This document shows positions 45,495 through 54,512 of a stretch of DNA of 64,000 nucleotides, piece after piece; within the stretch, counting starts at the first letter, position 1; each line of letters begins with the position of its first letter. Origin of the DNA: Porphyromonas pogonae (GTDB taxonomy: Bacteria > Bacteroidota > Bacteroidia > Bacteroidales > Porphyromonadaceae). Location: the NCBI RefSeq assembly GCF_036320655.1, contig NZ_CP143258.1, positions 868,001 through 932,000 of the forward strand. The letters are read 5' to 3'. The position numbers and the translations under genes are program-made. Under the pieces are notes generated by a model. It saw only the letters and a list, made by a program, of their open reading frames with translations, did not search any database and had not been told where the DNA came from.

Positions 45495-45626
45495 AAAACC
45501 TAACTACAACGCAATTTTTTTCTAACTGCGTTTTATTATTTTTCTAACTAAGCGACTCGATTTTTGTAGTTAAGAAAAAAGTAAAACTTAACTAAGAAAA
45601 AATCATGACCTAGTTACAAAAATAAT
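45495..45626. repeat. Array of six exactly phased 22-bp dyads, locus E
   Basis: The octamer appears at 45500 (CTAACTAC), 45522 (CTAACTGC), 45544 (CTAACTAA), 45566 (GTAGTTAA), 45588 (TTAACTAA) and 45610 (CTAGTTAC): a period of exactly 22 bp, six times. Flanks tend to poly-A/T, giving dyads like TTTTTCTTAACTAAGAAAAA rather than the GTGTTTT arms of D. The core TAACTA / TAGTTA is shared with D. The remaining DNA to 45983 shows no gene. Confidence 0.88.
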
Positions 45627-45983
45627 CAACCTCAGCTCATTGCGTGGGTAAGACTTTATTTGCTAATCATAAATGTCCTTTTGTGATTTTATTTGCTGTT
45701 TTTGTGTTATTATGTCAATAAATAAGTGGGTTTGTGTGTATTTTGACTATTTCTGTTATGGGTTATAAATTGTTCTCAATTATATCAAAATGTCATTTCA
45801 TGTTTATTGATAATCAGCAAGGGTAGTTAACTACCTTTTATCTCTTCTTTTTCAACTCTAAGACAATGCTCTTTTTTATCAATCGGAAATTGTGGTTATT
45901 AATAGATGCCTTATCTATACCTTCTTTACAGAAAGATACAAAGACGATAAAGGTTAATAGGTATAAATCTTTTTTGTGTTATA

Positions 45984-46450
45984 TTATTTAATAGTTATAA
46001 CAGCAGACGATATGCCATCATAGGATTCAAAACTAAAAGCAACCATGATAGGTTTCTTGACTGTGAAGTTTTTAACCAATTGAACTTTATATTTCCCTTT
46101 GCCTCTTTTTTCTAAAGTCATAAAACCCAGATCTATTTTATAGAGCATTGAGTTTTTACAATAAAGAGTAGCCTTATAACCCTGTGGTATATCAATAATC
46201 GTTACGTCATTTTTTTGTATGCTTTGGTAATTCTATATTCTTTTCCATCAAAAAAAGAAAAGCTAAACATATCGTAATCACGAGGATAGACTTGGAAATA
46301 AGCCTCTGGATTCTCAACAGACAGATTTATATCCCCGGGATCGATACGAGGCAATCTATCTCTCTCTTCTTTAGAGCAAGAAATAATAAAGAGTAATACT
46401 GCAAATAACAGAAAAAAGGTTCTTAAATTAATTGGAGTAAATTTTTTCAT
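45984..46450 (-). pseudogene. Small lipoprotein gene frameshifted at a poly-A tract
   Basis: The first frame (46450-46202) encodes a lipoprotein with lipobox LFIISC, then ISLSVENPEAYFQV-like sequence, and stops at AYKKMT. The tract after the Lys codons has seven A residues (T7 at 46210-46216 on the plus strand). One extra A would continue the protein as KKNDVTIIDIPQGYKATLYC and on through KKPIMVAFSFESYDG to a stop at 45984, about 155 residues. So it is either broken by a one-base deletion, switched by slipped-strand mispairing, or a sequencing error. No family is recognised. Confidence 0.7.
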
Positions 46451-46897
46451 AGTAATTTAAATTGAATATTACTTTTAGTATGATATACAGTTATTTATCT
46501 TTAACGATGAAGCGAAGATAAAAATGTGATGAATTTTCTACAATAACTAAAAGGACGTATTTTATGCTCGGAATATAATATCTGATCCTACTTCATTTCC
46601 GGGTTCAAAGGTCATGGAGCTGATTACTATTATATTAACAACTCTATCGCGGATAAGAAATGCTATAAACGATGCATCATATAATTACAGAATAAGAAAG
46701 ATAAACACTGTTAGCATGTTTGGGGGGATATATACAAAGAATCATTCTCTTAATTTTACAGATGTAATCTCAATCTATGGATCAATGCAGTTTCTGGTAT
46801 TGAAAAAAGGGTATTAGGTCTTTGTGATTAATTATTGTTTAGTAACTTAGAGTTGTTTTGTAAATAGTAACACTTATACATCAATCCTTGAAATGAT

Positions 46898-47909
46898 ATG
46901 AATCAGTTTTTTAGGCTTTTTATTTTAACCTTGATACTACAACCTTTTACAAGAGTGATGGCGTAGGAAGGATATGCTGTGCAAACGAAAAAAGCTCTTG
47001 ACGTAATGTCATCTGCAAAAGACCCAAACGATTACAAAAAGTCATTAGATATGTATGAGAACGCATTTGTTTCATTTCCAGACAGTATCGATTATGCAGG
47101 ATTGTACAATGCTTCGATATCGGCCTCGGAACTGAACCTATACGATAAAGCTTTTGGTTATATAAATGGCATGAAAAGACTCCAGAAAGATGCATACGGC
47201 TTTCCGTGGTGGGACTATATTGCATGTCAGAACGCGGAAGAAGACTATAAACATTTGATGTCGGATAGAAGATGGAGGGTTTTGCTAAGGGATGCCGTAA
47301 AAGAGAAAGAGATGTTTTACCGAAATTTGGAAAAAGAAAAGAAGGAGTTTTTCGCTTTAAAAGAACCTTTACCATTCGATAATAAAAACATCAAACCTCT
47401 TGAACTTTATAAAAAACTCAAATGCTATAATGCGTATCTCACCAAAGAGAGACCTAACTATTCTATTATTTTCGACATCAACGACAGTACGCGCACATCT
47501 TATTTCGTGGATCTGCCTACTCACTATAATCCCGATAAGAAGTATTCTCTGCTCTTTTTCCTATACGGTGCAGTCAAGTACAACGCATTGGTTGGTGTAC
47601 AACAAACAAGATAGTGTCATCAAAAAAGATGTAGAGAAGTGTGCATTTGATTTCCCTCGTAAATCAGGAAAAGTGAAAGCCACTTACCGAAACAACGAAT
47701 TTCACATTGAGACCTCATGTCTAAAATCACTTTCGATCAATATCTCTCCTGAAATGGTAAATATGAATAAACCCATAAAAGTCTATATTGATGGGAAGTT
47801 ACGTTATAATCACAAGGTGGTATTTGGTAAAGAATTTATGAGACAAAACTTCGAAAAGAACCGGGATCGAGATCAAGTGTGGGTAAATCAGATACGACTG
47901 AATATGTAG
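46898..47909 (+). pseudogene. Secreted esterase gene broken by a nonsense codon and an internal deletion
   Basis: ATG 46898 opens a signal peptide (MNQFFRLFILTLILQPF) ending in RVMA, then TAG at 46964-46966 interrupts where Gln is expected. The frame continues with EGYAVQTKKALDVM and a helical-repeat N-terminal domain (46979-47614) up to VDLPTHYNPDKKYSLLFFLY, where an esterase core should begin. Here the frame shifts: the core with nucleophile and acid is missing, and the next frame resumes at HWLVYNKQDSVIKKD and ends in a C-terminal beta domain (YNHKVVFGKEFMRQN) at 47909. The gene is inactive. A small ORF at 46614-46817 upstream is not supported. Confidence 0.8.
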
Positions 47910-48000
47910 ACAAATAAGTCCGGATTTGGTAGTATCTATCATGGCTGAAATAGAGCTCTCTGCCAAATCCGGAGTTTGAGACTGGTATTGCATTATTTAT

Positions 48001-48438
48001 TCAATTGCTCTTTATTAGAAGTAATAGATCTGATATATCACTCGCAGGTGCTGTCTTTGAGTTGGTAAATAGATGGGGCTTGGTTAGAATTTTCGAGTCT
48101 ACAACTTTATTCAATATATCCCACAGAATCTCATGGTATAAAATAATTATTGCTTGAGAATCATTTTCAAATCCGAATTCTCTTTTTAGTAAATTAATAT
48201 CTACATCATTAAGTAAGAATGCAACAATAGTATCAGCTATTTTTTCAGACAATAAATTATTACTAACAGTAACACAGTGGGTGGGGAAATAGGGGATGCT
48301 ATACACGCCTTTACTTAGGTGATAATTCGTAAAATCTTGCTTAAGGTAGGAGTTGGTGTATTTGTTGGAGAAGCTAATCTTTTTTTCAAAAGGATGAAGC
48401 CAAAATTGCTTTTCTATATAAATAGGAGAAAATATCAA
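48001..48438 (-). CDS. Hypothetical protein
   Basis: 145 residues with no signal peptide, membrane helix or recognised domain. It contains a Tyr/Phe-rich N-terminal half (KQFWLHPFEKKISFSNKY) and a helical C-terminal half. It lies 28 bp downstream of the esterase gene on the same strand and may be cotranscribed. Composition is AT-rich like the hydrolase at 43868. It may be a fragment of a longer gene. Confidence 0.45.
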   Translation of the reverse strand: MIFSPIYIEKQFWLHPFEKKISFSNKYTNSYLKQDFTNYHLSKGVYSIPYFPTHCVTVSNNLLSEKIADTIVAFLLNDVDINLLKREFGFENDSQAIIILYHEILWDILNKVVDSKILTKPHLFTNSKTAPASDISDLLLLIKSN

Positions 48439-48466
48439 CTTGGCTATAACAGGGAGGATGATTGGG

Positions 48467-49252
48467 CTAACTACCGTAAAAGATCAGATACTTTTCAATG
48501 TTTGACTTGATATATTCGATGTTATGATGCCCTTCGAATACATGATTCTCGGAAGAGATACCTTTTTCTTCTAATATTTTGTGCAATATGGCACAGCCTT
48601 GGTAGAATTTACCTTCATCCTTATTCCCTGCATCAAGGTATATTCGGAAGTCTGTCCTTGTGACGTTCTTGATGATCTGTATAGGGTTGTACTTACTCCA
48701 ATCATCAGGGTTAGGAAAATAAGCCTTGTCTTCTTCTTCGAGTTTTAATTCTATTGCCGGCATGTGGCCCCCGACTTTATAAAACAATTCGGGATGCCTG
48801 AATGCTAAATGTAGCGCTGCATAACCTCCTGCTGAAGCCCCGCCTACACACCGAGCCTTCCTATCATGTATGATTCTAAACTGTGTTTCTATTTGCGGGA
48901 TTACCTCTTTTATGAAGTAATCTTCATATAATCCCAAATTAATAGTCCTTCCATATGAATCTTTGACCTCCTTGCATTCTAAAGCGGAATTGATTCCTCT
49001 GCTGTTTTCCAAATCCGGACAAACAATTATCATGGGCTTTATTTTGTGTTGTGAGATCAATTTATCAGCAGTTACATTTAAATCTGTTTCTGTCAGGATA
49101 GTTTCATTACCGCTTCTGCCATGTAAAAAGTATAGGCATGGGAAATATTCTTTACTGTCATTATAGTTGTAAGGCAAGTATACCCAAACGGGCATATCCT
49201 TGTTTAGGCTCTTGCTTTTGATTGTTAATCTCTTGATACTCGATTGTGACAT
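48467..49252 (-). CDS. Esterase of the S-formylglutathione-hydrolase / esterase D fold
   Basis: 261 residues from ATG 49252 (MSQSSIKRLTIKSK). The frame stays open upstream into MITE copy 2 and offers ATGs at 49303 and 49366, but these would be made of element DNA. Motifs: oxyanion YFLHGRSGNE, nucleophile elbow GGASAGGYAA, acid near YLDAGNKDEGKF and His in EGHHNIEY, a complete triad. There is no signal peptide with this start, so it is probably cytoplasmic. Family members hydrolyse acyl esters, including sugar esters; the nearby PUL suggests, but does not show, a carbohydrate substrate. Confidence 0.82.
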   Translation of the reverse strand: MSQSSIKRLTIKSKSLNKDMPVWVYLPYNYNDSKEYFPCLYFLHGRSGNETILTETDLNVTADKLISQHKIKPMIIVCPDLENSRGINSALECKEVKDSYGRTINLGLYEDYFIKEVIPQIETQFRIIHDRKARCVGGASAGGYAALHLAFRHPELFYKVGGHMPAIELKLEEEDKAYFPNPDDWSKYNPIQIIKNVTRTDFRIYLDAGNKDEGKFYQGCAILHKILEEKGISSENHVFEGHHNIEYIKSNIEKYLIFYGS

Positions 49253-49309
49253 TTGTCTCTTAATTATTAAGTTGGCTAATAATATCTCTATCATGATACT
49301 CATATTACG

Positions 49310-49495
49310 AGACCGTTGTATAGCAGGCCAATTGCTTCGTTGCTTGCGAGATTCGCACTTGGTCATTTACCTGAAGTAAACTCCCTGTGCACTCACTCTT
49401 AGCGCCTTGCACTTTACCTTCTCTGCCCGGTCAAAGTGTCTTTTGTCGGCTTTGCCTCGAAAATCCACAAGACTGTTGACTTTTGCAACAGTCTC
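49310..49495 (+). mobile_element. MITE-like element, copy 2, with target duplication ATTAC
   Basis: 186 bp, from GAGACCGTTGTATAG to the CAACAGTCTC end. The 5-bp sequence ATTAC lies directly on both sides (49305-49309 and 49496-49500), the mark of transposition. It is inserted about 58 bp upstream of the esterase start and may alter its expression. The 207 bp between copies 2 and 3 hold no gene. Confidence 0.88.
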
Positions 49496-49702
49496 ATTAC
49501 CTATAAAAATAGTTCATTCTAAAAGATATATTGCAATGGAGTGAGACAAATACTCGTGAGGAAAGGGGGAATTGAATATTAATGAGGTATGAAGCAAGTG
49601 CTCTATATACAGGATAATATTTTGCAGAGCATAAAACATAATCTTATTATGCTCCGCATTCTATTGTTTTGATGTGGGGTAAGGGCGCTTTTATGCTTTT
49701 TG

Positions 49703-49888
49703 AGACCGTTGCATAGCAGGCCAATTGCTTCGTTGCTTGCGAGATTCGCGCTTGGTCATTTACCTGAAGTAAACTCCCTGTGTACTCACTCTTAGCGCCT
49801 TGCACTTTACCTTCTCTGCCCGGTCAAAGTGTCTTTTGTCGGCTTTGCCTCCAAAATCCATGAGACTGTTGACTTTTGCAACAGTCTC
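49703..49888 (+). mobile_element. MITE-like element, copy 3, flanked by TTTTT
   Basis: 186 bp, from GAGACCGTTGCATAG to CAACAGTCTC. TTTTT borders both ends (49698-49702 and 49889-49893), consistent with a 5-bp target duplication though low in complexity. Its terminal hairpin plus the T run can stop transcription entering the PUL from the left. It ends 23 bp from the last PUL gene. Confidence 0.88.
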
Positions 49889-49911
49889 TTTTTGCTTTCC
49901 CTGTTCTTTTC

Positions 49912-52191
49912 TTACTTTATGATGGAGAATCTTGCTTCATTTGATTCATCTGCGGAATGCCGGGCAACCCATAATATACATTCTCCGGGCTCAGCTTTCT
50001 TTTTCATATCTATGCCATAAAAAGCTAAATCATCCGAAGTGAGTTCGAAAGTTACCTGCTTCTTTTCTCCTGCTTTCAATGCTATCTTCTGAAAGCCTTT
50101 CAGCTCTTTCACCGGGCGGGTAACGCTTGCCCATAGTTGGCGTGTATAAAGTTGCACTACCATTTCCCCATCCATATTACCTGTGTTTTGTATATCTGCC
50201 GTGACGGAGAGTTTACCTCCTTGGCTTCTCAGTTCTGTGGAGTTTGTTTTTACATTGGAGATACCGAAGGAGGTATAGCTTAGTCCGTAGCCAAAAGGAT
50301 AGAGTGGGGTGATGGAGGTATCAAGATAGCCCGATTTGTAGTCAATCTTTTCATTATTCAGATCTACGGGACGTCCGGTGTTTTTGTGATTGTAATAGAT
50401 AGGTATTTGTCCTACTGATCGGGGAAATGACATGACAAGACGTGCCGAAGGATTGTAATCACCTGTGACAATATCAGCAATCCCATTTCCTGCTTGGGTA
50501 CCGGGAAACCATGCTTGTAATATAGCATCCATATTTTGGTCTTCCCATGACAGATCCAATGGGCGCCCGCTCAATGTAATCAGAATAATGGGTTTGCCCG
50601 TAGATTTCAAAGCCTTGAGCAATTGCCTTTGAGCTTCGGGCAAACGTATATCTGTGCGTACTGCCGCCTCGCCCGACCAATTGAAGTCTTCGCCCATTGC
50701 AGCTATTACCACATCAGCCTGTTGTGCTGTGGCGAGAGCTTCATCAATCTTCTGTTGGGATGTTTGTGTTATGGATGCACCTTGTGCGTAGATTATTTTT
50801 GTGTCGCTTCCCTTGTATTTCTGCTTTAGACCTTGCAGTATGGATATGCTTTTGTTTCTGTTACCCAGTGCAGCCCATTCGCCGTTGAGGTTGATAGAGT
50901 CATTTATCATAGGGCCTACAAGAGCTATAGTGCGAGCCTTGTTTTTTCGTAAGGGAAGCACATTATTATCATTCTTGAGAAGCACCGTAGAGGCTGCGAC
51001 AGCTTTGCGGGCAACGTCCATAAACTCTGGTTTCATGATCGTTGCTTTAGCCCGTTTTTCATTGAGATATCGGTAGGGATCATCAAATAGTCCCAAAAGA
51101 AATTTCATTTCGAGGATATGCCTTGCTGCATTGTCAATGGTGGCCTCTGATACTCTGCCTGTTTTTACTGCTTGTGACAGATATTTGATAAATGTAGCTC
51201 CCGTCATGTCCATATCAATGCCTGCATTTGCAGCCAGTACGGCAGCTTCTCTCTCATCTTTTGCCACACCGTGAGGAACAAGCTCATTGATCCCCGTATA
51301 ATCGCTTACTACAAAACCTTTGAAGCCCCATTCTTCTCGGAGAATTTTTGTCAGTAACCAGTGATTGCATGTCGCAGGCACACCGTTTACCTCATTGAAC
51401 GAAGCCATAAAAGTAGCTACACCCGCATCCAAAGCGGCCTTATACGGCAGGAGATAAATATTTCGCAAAGTATGTTCTGATAGTTCCGCAGTGTTGTAAT
51501 CCTTGCCTGACTCAGCAGCGCCGTAGGCGGCAAAGTGCTTGGCACAAGCAAGTACCGTATTGGTTGCTTTTAATGACTGCCAGTTACTCCCGCCTTGAAA
51601 CCCTCTTATTCTTGCTTTTGCTATGAGACCTCCCAAATAAGGATCTTCTCCGGCGCCTTCCATCACTCTTCCCCAACGTGCATCATGGCTTATATCTACC
51701 ATAGGGGCAAATGTCCAGTTAAGACCGTCGGCCGATGCTTCTTCAGCGGCAATGCGTGCAGTTCTCTCCATCATCTTCAAATCCCACGAGCAAGCTTCGG
51801 CCAAGGGCATGGGGAAGATAGTCTTATAGCCGTGCACCACATCATGACCGAAGAGAATGGGAATACCCAGACGTGTTTTTTCAACAGCAGTTCTCTGTAT
51901 CCCTCTTATCCCTTTTACAGATGTGGCATTGAAGATACTACCGATTAATCCTTTGTCAAGATACGGCTTGAAATCATCAGGCATAACAGGTCCGGTAATG
52001 GATCCATTGACTGAAAACTGTGTCATCTGCCCGATCTTCTCTTCCAGTGTCATTAGCTTTAGTACAGAGTCGACACGCTGTTCTATACGTTTGTCTCCAC
52101 TAAAGCTCTTCCATGATGATGTGGGCGTCTGGGCGTATCCCGTGATAGTCGTTAGTATTGCTAATAAAATGGAGCCGGAGATTTTATTCAT
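49912..52191 (-). CDS. bglX: GH3 beta-glucosidase
   Basis: 759 residues. Signal peptide with cleavage near GYAQ. The GH3 N-terminal TIM barrel (about 40-370) has KHFAAYG and nucleophile Asp at about 297 in GFVVSDYTG. The alpha/beta sandwich (about 400-630) carries the probable acid/base Glu in MGEDFNWSGEAAVR. A fibronectin-III-like domain closes the protein (about 670-750, VTRPVKELKGFQKIALKAGE). It would split glucosyl oligosaccharides in the periplasm. Next to a GH144 beta-1,2-glucanase gene it probably hydrolyses sophorooligosaccharides. It is the last gene of the PUL operon, 23 bp after GH144. Confidence 0.95.
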   Translation of the reverse strand: MNKISGSILLAILTTITGYAQTPTSSWKSFSGDKRIEQRVDSVLKLMTLEEKIGQMTQFSVNGSITGPVMPDDFKPYLDKGLIGSIFNATSVKGIRGIQRTAVEKTRLGIPILFGHDVVHGYKTIFPMPLAEACSWDLKMMERTARIAAEEASADGLNWTFAPMVDISHDARWGRVMEGAGEDPYLGGLIAKARIRGFQGGSNWQSLKATNTVLACAKHFAAYGAAESGKDYNTAELSEHTLRNIYLLPYKAALDAGVATFMASFNEVNGVPATCNHWLLTKILREEWGFKGFVVSDYTGINELVPHGVAKDEREAAVLAANAGIDMDMTGATFIKYLSQAVKTGRVSEATIDNAARHILEMKFLLGLFDDPYRYLNEKRAKATIMKPEFMDVARKAVAASTVLLKNDNNVLPLRKNKARTIALVGPMINDSINLNGEWAALGNRNKSISILQGLKQKYKGSDTKIIYAQGASITQTSQQKIDEALATAQQADVVIAAMGEDFNWSGEAAVRTDIRLPEAQRQLLKALKSTGKPIILITLSGRPLDLSWEDQNMDAILQAWFPGTQAGNGIADIVTGDYNPSARLVMSFPRSVGQIPIYYNHKNTGRPVDLNNEKIDYKSGYLDTSITPLYPFGYGLSYTSFGISNVKTNSTELRSQGGKLSVTADIQNTGNMDGEMVVQLYTRQLWASVTRPVKELKGFQKIALKAGEKKQVTFELTSDDLAFYGIDMKKKAEPGECILWVARHSADESNEARFSIIK

Positions 52192-52214
52192 TTTATAGAT
52201 ATTTTATTGTTTGT

Positions 52215-53636
52215 TCATTGATCTTTGGCGGAGAAAGTACTTTGGGAGGCTCTGGCTCCCGAGGTTTCGAATGTGAAGCCTAGTTTCTTCAATCCCTTCT
52301 GGATCTCGGGTGCTCCCATAAACAGCTTCCATAACAAGCCTGTGCGGTAGTTTTCGATCATCGGGGCAATGGTGAGTTGGTCTATGGCCAAATAACGTTG
52401 GGGATACCATCCGTCTTGAATGCTGAAAGCATCATAGAATCCGTATTTACCCCAGAGCTTGTCACCAAGGTCAAAATAGAAATGTCGCAAAGCTAGCATC
52501 GACTCCCTTGGAGTGTATGGGAAGCTTGATAATGCTGCGGTGGGCGTAATGACACCGATATCATTAGTCATGGGCATATGTGCTGTGTACCCTTTTACGG
52601 AATAGCTTGCCGTGAGTCCCCAGCAGTTATCGCCATATCCTTTAAAGCCTTTGGGGTTTTGTACGCAGTAGTGATGATTGATAAGAGCCTGATTGCGATT
52701 TACCTCCCAATAATCGGCATATTCATCTTTCAACCCCTTAGGGTTAAGTCCAATGTACGAGTAATGTGCCCAAAACAATGGTCCGCCGTATGCCTCGGCT
52801 CCATTATGTTTTAGGAGTAAGGGTAAGCCATATGCTTCAGCATTGCTTTTGATGTCACCATTGCGTGCCCATCCTTTATGATAGGCTGAGGCGGGAATGG
52901 TGTGAGTAGGAGATGAGGCTGCCAATATGTAAGTAATAAGACATTCATTGTAGCCTCTAAGCGGGAAGTTCATTTCCCATCCGTAATCAGGACTCCAATG
53001 CCAATAAAGCACATCTTTACCGTGGAGGTACCATGTCCAGTCCATCTCTCTCCAAAGCGTGTCTATTTTCTGTGCTAATTCTTTTTCGGTTTTATCACCG
53101 TCTTTGAAGTATTCCCGAGCGCAGAGCAACCCTTGCATCAGAAAAGCACTTTCCACAAGATCTCCTCCGTTATCCTTTTTACCGAAAGGCTTGGTTTGGG
53201 CTGTGGGGCCATCGATCCAGTGCGACCAAACGCCATGATAGCGAGGTGCTCGGGCAAGGAAATTTGTAATTTGATGTAACCGTGCCACCCCTTCGGATCG
53301 AGATATAAAGCCTCGCTCAATGCCGACAATGAGTCCAGCAATACCGAATCCGCTACCGCCCGTAGTAACCACATCAGCGTCATTTTGCGGATAATTACCA
53401 TCGATATGGATACGCTCGGGAGCTAATCCCGATGTTTTTTCCGCTCCATCCCACATATAATTAAGATGGCTCTTTTGGATAAAATCAAGAAACTCATCAT
53501 CTGATGCGAAAGTGAGCGTACGTTTGTCATTGTCCGTAGCGAGGTTCTTCTTTTGCGTACCGGAGCAGGAAGCCATCGATAAAGAGACCAACGCCACAGC
53601 CACGCCTCTCACTATACTATATGCTTTCTTATTCAT
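52215..53636 (-). CDS. GH144 glycoside hydrolase (probable endo-beta-1,2-glucanase), lipoprotein
   Basis: 473 residues. Lipoprotein signal with lipobox SMASC at residue 24. The rest is one alpha/alpha-barrel glucoamylase-like domain (PF10091 type): FIQKSHLNYMWDGAEKTSG, TTGGSGFGIAGLIVGIERG and the C-terminal FSIQDGWYPQRYLAIDQLTI. Characterised members of this family with a GH3 partner degrade beta-1,2-glucan to sophorose oligomers. The acidic catalytic residues cannot be assigned here with confidence. It lies 18 bp after the esterase and 23 bp before GH3. Confidence 0.88.
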   Translation of the reverse strand: MNKKAYSIVRGVAVALVSLSMASCSGTQKKNLATDNDKRTLTFASDDEFLDFIQKSHLNYMWDGAEKTSGLAPERIHIDGNYPQNDADVVTTGGSGFGIAGLIVGIERGFISRSEGVARLHQITNFLARAPRYHGVWSHWIDGPTAQTKPFGKKDNGGDLVESAFLMQGLLCAREYFKDGDKTEKELAQKIDTLWREMDWTWYLHGKDVLYWHWSPDYGWEMNFPLRGYNECLITYILAASSPTHTIPASAYHKGWARNGDIKSNAEAYGLPLLLKHNGAEAYGGPLFWAHYSYIGLNPKGLKDEYADYWEVNRNQALINHHYCVQNPKGFKGYGDNCWGLTASYSVKGYTAHMPMTNDIGVITPTAALSSFPYTPRESMLALRHFYFDLGDKLWGKYGFYDAFSIQDGWYPQRYLAIDQLTIAPMIENYRTGLLWKLFMGAPEIQKGLKKLGFTFETSGARASQSTFSAKDQ

Positions 53637-53654
53637 GTCTTATCTGTAATGCGT

Positions 53655-54443
53655 TTATTTGCGTCTTTTGTGTTGGAATAGCCAGGACATAAAGTCCTCT
53701 TTGTTAAAAGCCTGATCCCAGCATGCATGTCCGGCACCTGCAAACTCAAAATATTCCACTTCCATTCTTTTGGCTTTGAGTATTAAGTATGCTTCACGAG
53801 AGAATTCTACAGGGATTACCGTATCGGCATCACCATGAAAAATGCGGAAGCCCGTCTTGGACGACAGTGCATCTAACCGCTTGGTATTCACCCCTCCGCA
53901 AATAGGGATAGCTGCAGCAAATACATCAGGGAAACGGCATACCATATCCATTGTACCCATGCCTCCCATAGATATCCCTACGATATATATCCTGTCTGTA
54001 TCTATCGGTTCAGTCCTTACTATACTGTCCAATAATTCCTTTGCCAAGCCCAAGGGTTTAGTTATCTCAGCATTGAGCGGAAATGGATTTCCCTCTTTGA
54101 AATTATCGGGACGTTTTGGCGCCGGCCAGTATTGGGTAGTAGGGCATTGCGGGAAAATAACAAAACAGGGATAATGCTCTCTATTTATCGGATTGGTAAA
54201 CATCATGGCTCCATTGCGAAGTTGTGATACATTGTCCGAGCCTCTTTCTCCGGCACCGTGTAGGAATAATACGAGCGGATATTTTGTGCCTTTGGTTATT
54301 TTCTGCGGATTGAGTTGTCGATAGAGTAATGAATCGCCTTGCTTTGATAAATATATATGCGAGTCATATTCCTTGTATTGTGCTTGCGAAGCCGAAATAC
54401 CGAGCAGTAGTATTACAAGCAGGAAGACTGATTTATGTTTCAT
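53655..54443 (-). CDS. Secreted prolyl-oligopeptidase-like carbohydrate esterase
   Basis: 262 residues. Signal peptide (SVFLLVILLLGISASQA) cleaved near AQYK. Motifs: oxyanion FLHGAGERG, nucleophile elbow GISMGG, acid in FHGDADTV, His in GAGHACWD, all in the proper order. It is a single-domain phospholipase/carboxylesterase-like hydrolase typical of PULs, where it would remove an acyl substituent (for example succinyl or acetyl) from the glucan. Substrate is inferred from context. Confidence 0.88.
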   Translation of the reverse strand: MKHKSVFLLVILLLGISASQAQYKEYDSHIYLSKQGDSLLYRQLNPQKITKGTKYPLVLFLHGAGERGSDNVSQLRNGAMMFTNPINREHYPCFVIFPQCPTTQYWPAPKRPDNFKEGNPFPLNAEITKPLGLAKELLDSIVRTEPIDTDRIYIVGISMGGMGTMDMVCRFPDVFAAAIPICGGVNTKRLDALSSKTGFRIFHGDADTVIPVEFSREAYLILKAKRMEVEYFEFAGAGHACWDQAFNKEDFMSWLFQHKRRK

Positions 54444-54512
54444 ATAAATTTTATTTCATATCCCACGGCCCCTTGCTATCGGAGCCGTACGGATTTTAGA
54501 ACAATCAATTTC

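Noticed and set aside
46614-46817. 67-aa plus-strand ORF between the lipoprotein and esterase pseudogenes
   Set aside because: No domain, no promoter and no neighbour link; likely chance ORF in AT-rich DNA.
49252-49366. Extending the esterase start into MITE copy 2
   Set aside because: The added residues would be encoded partly by the element; ATG 49252 gives a normal N-terminus.
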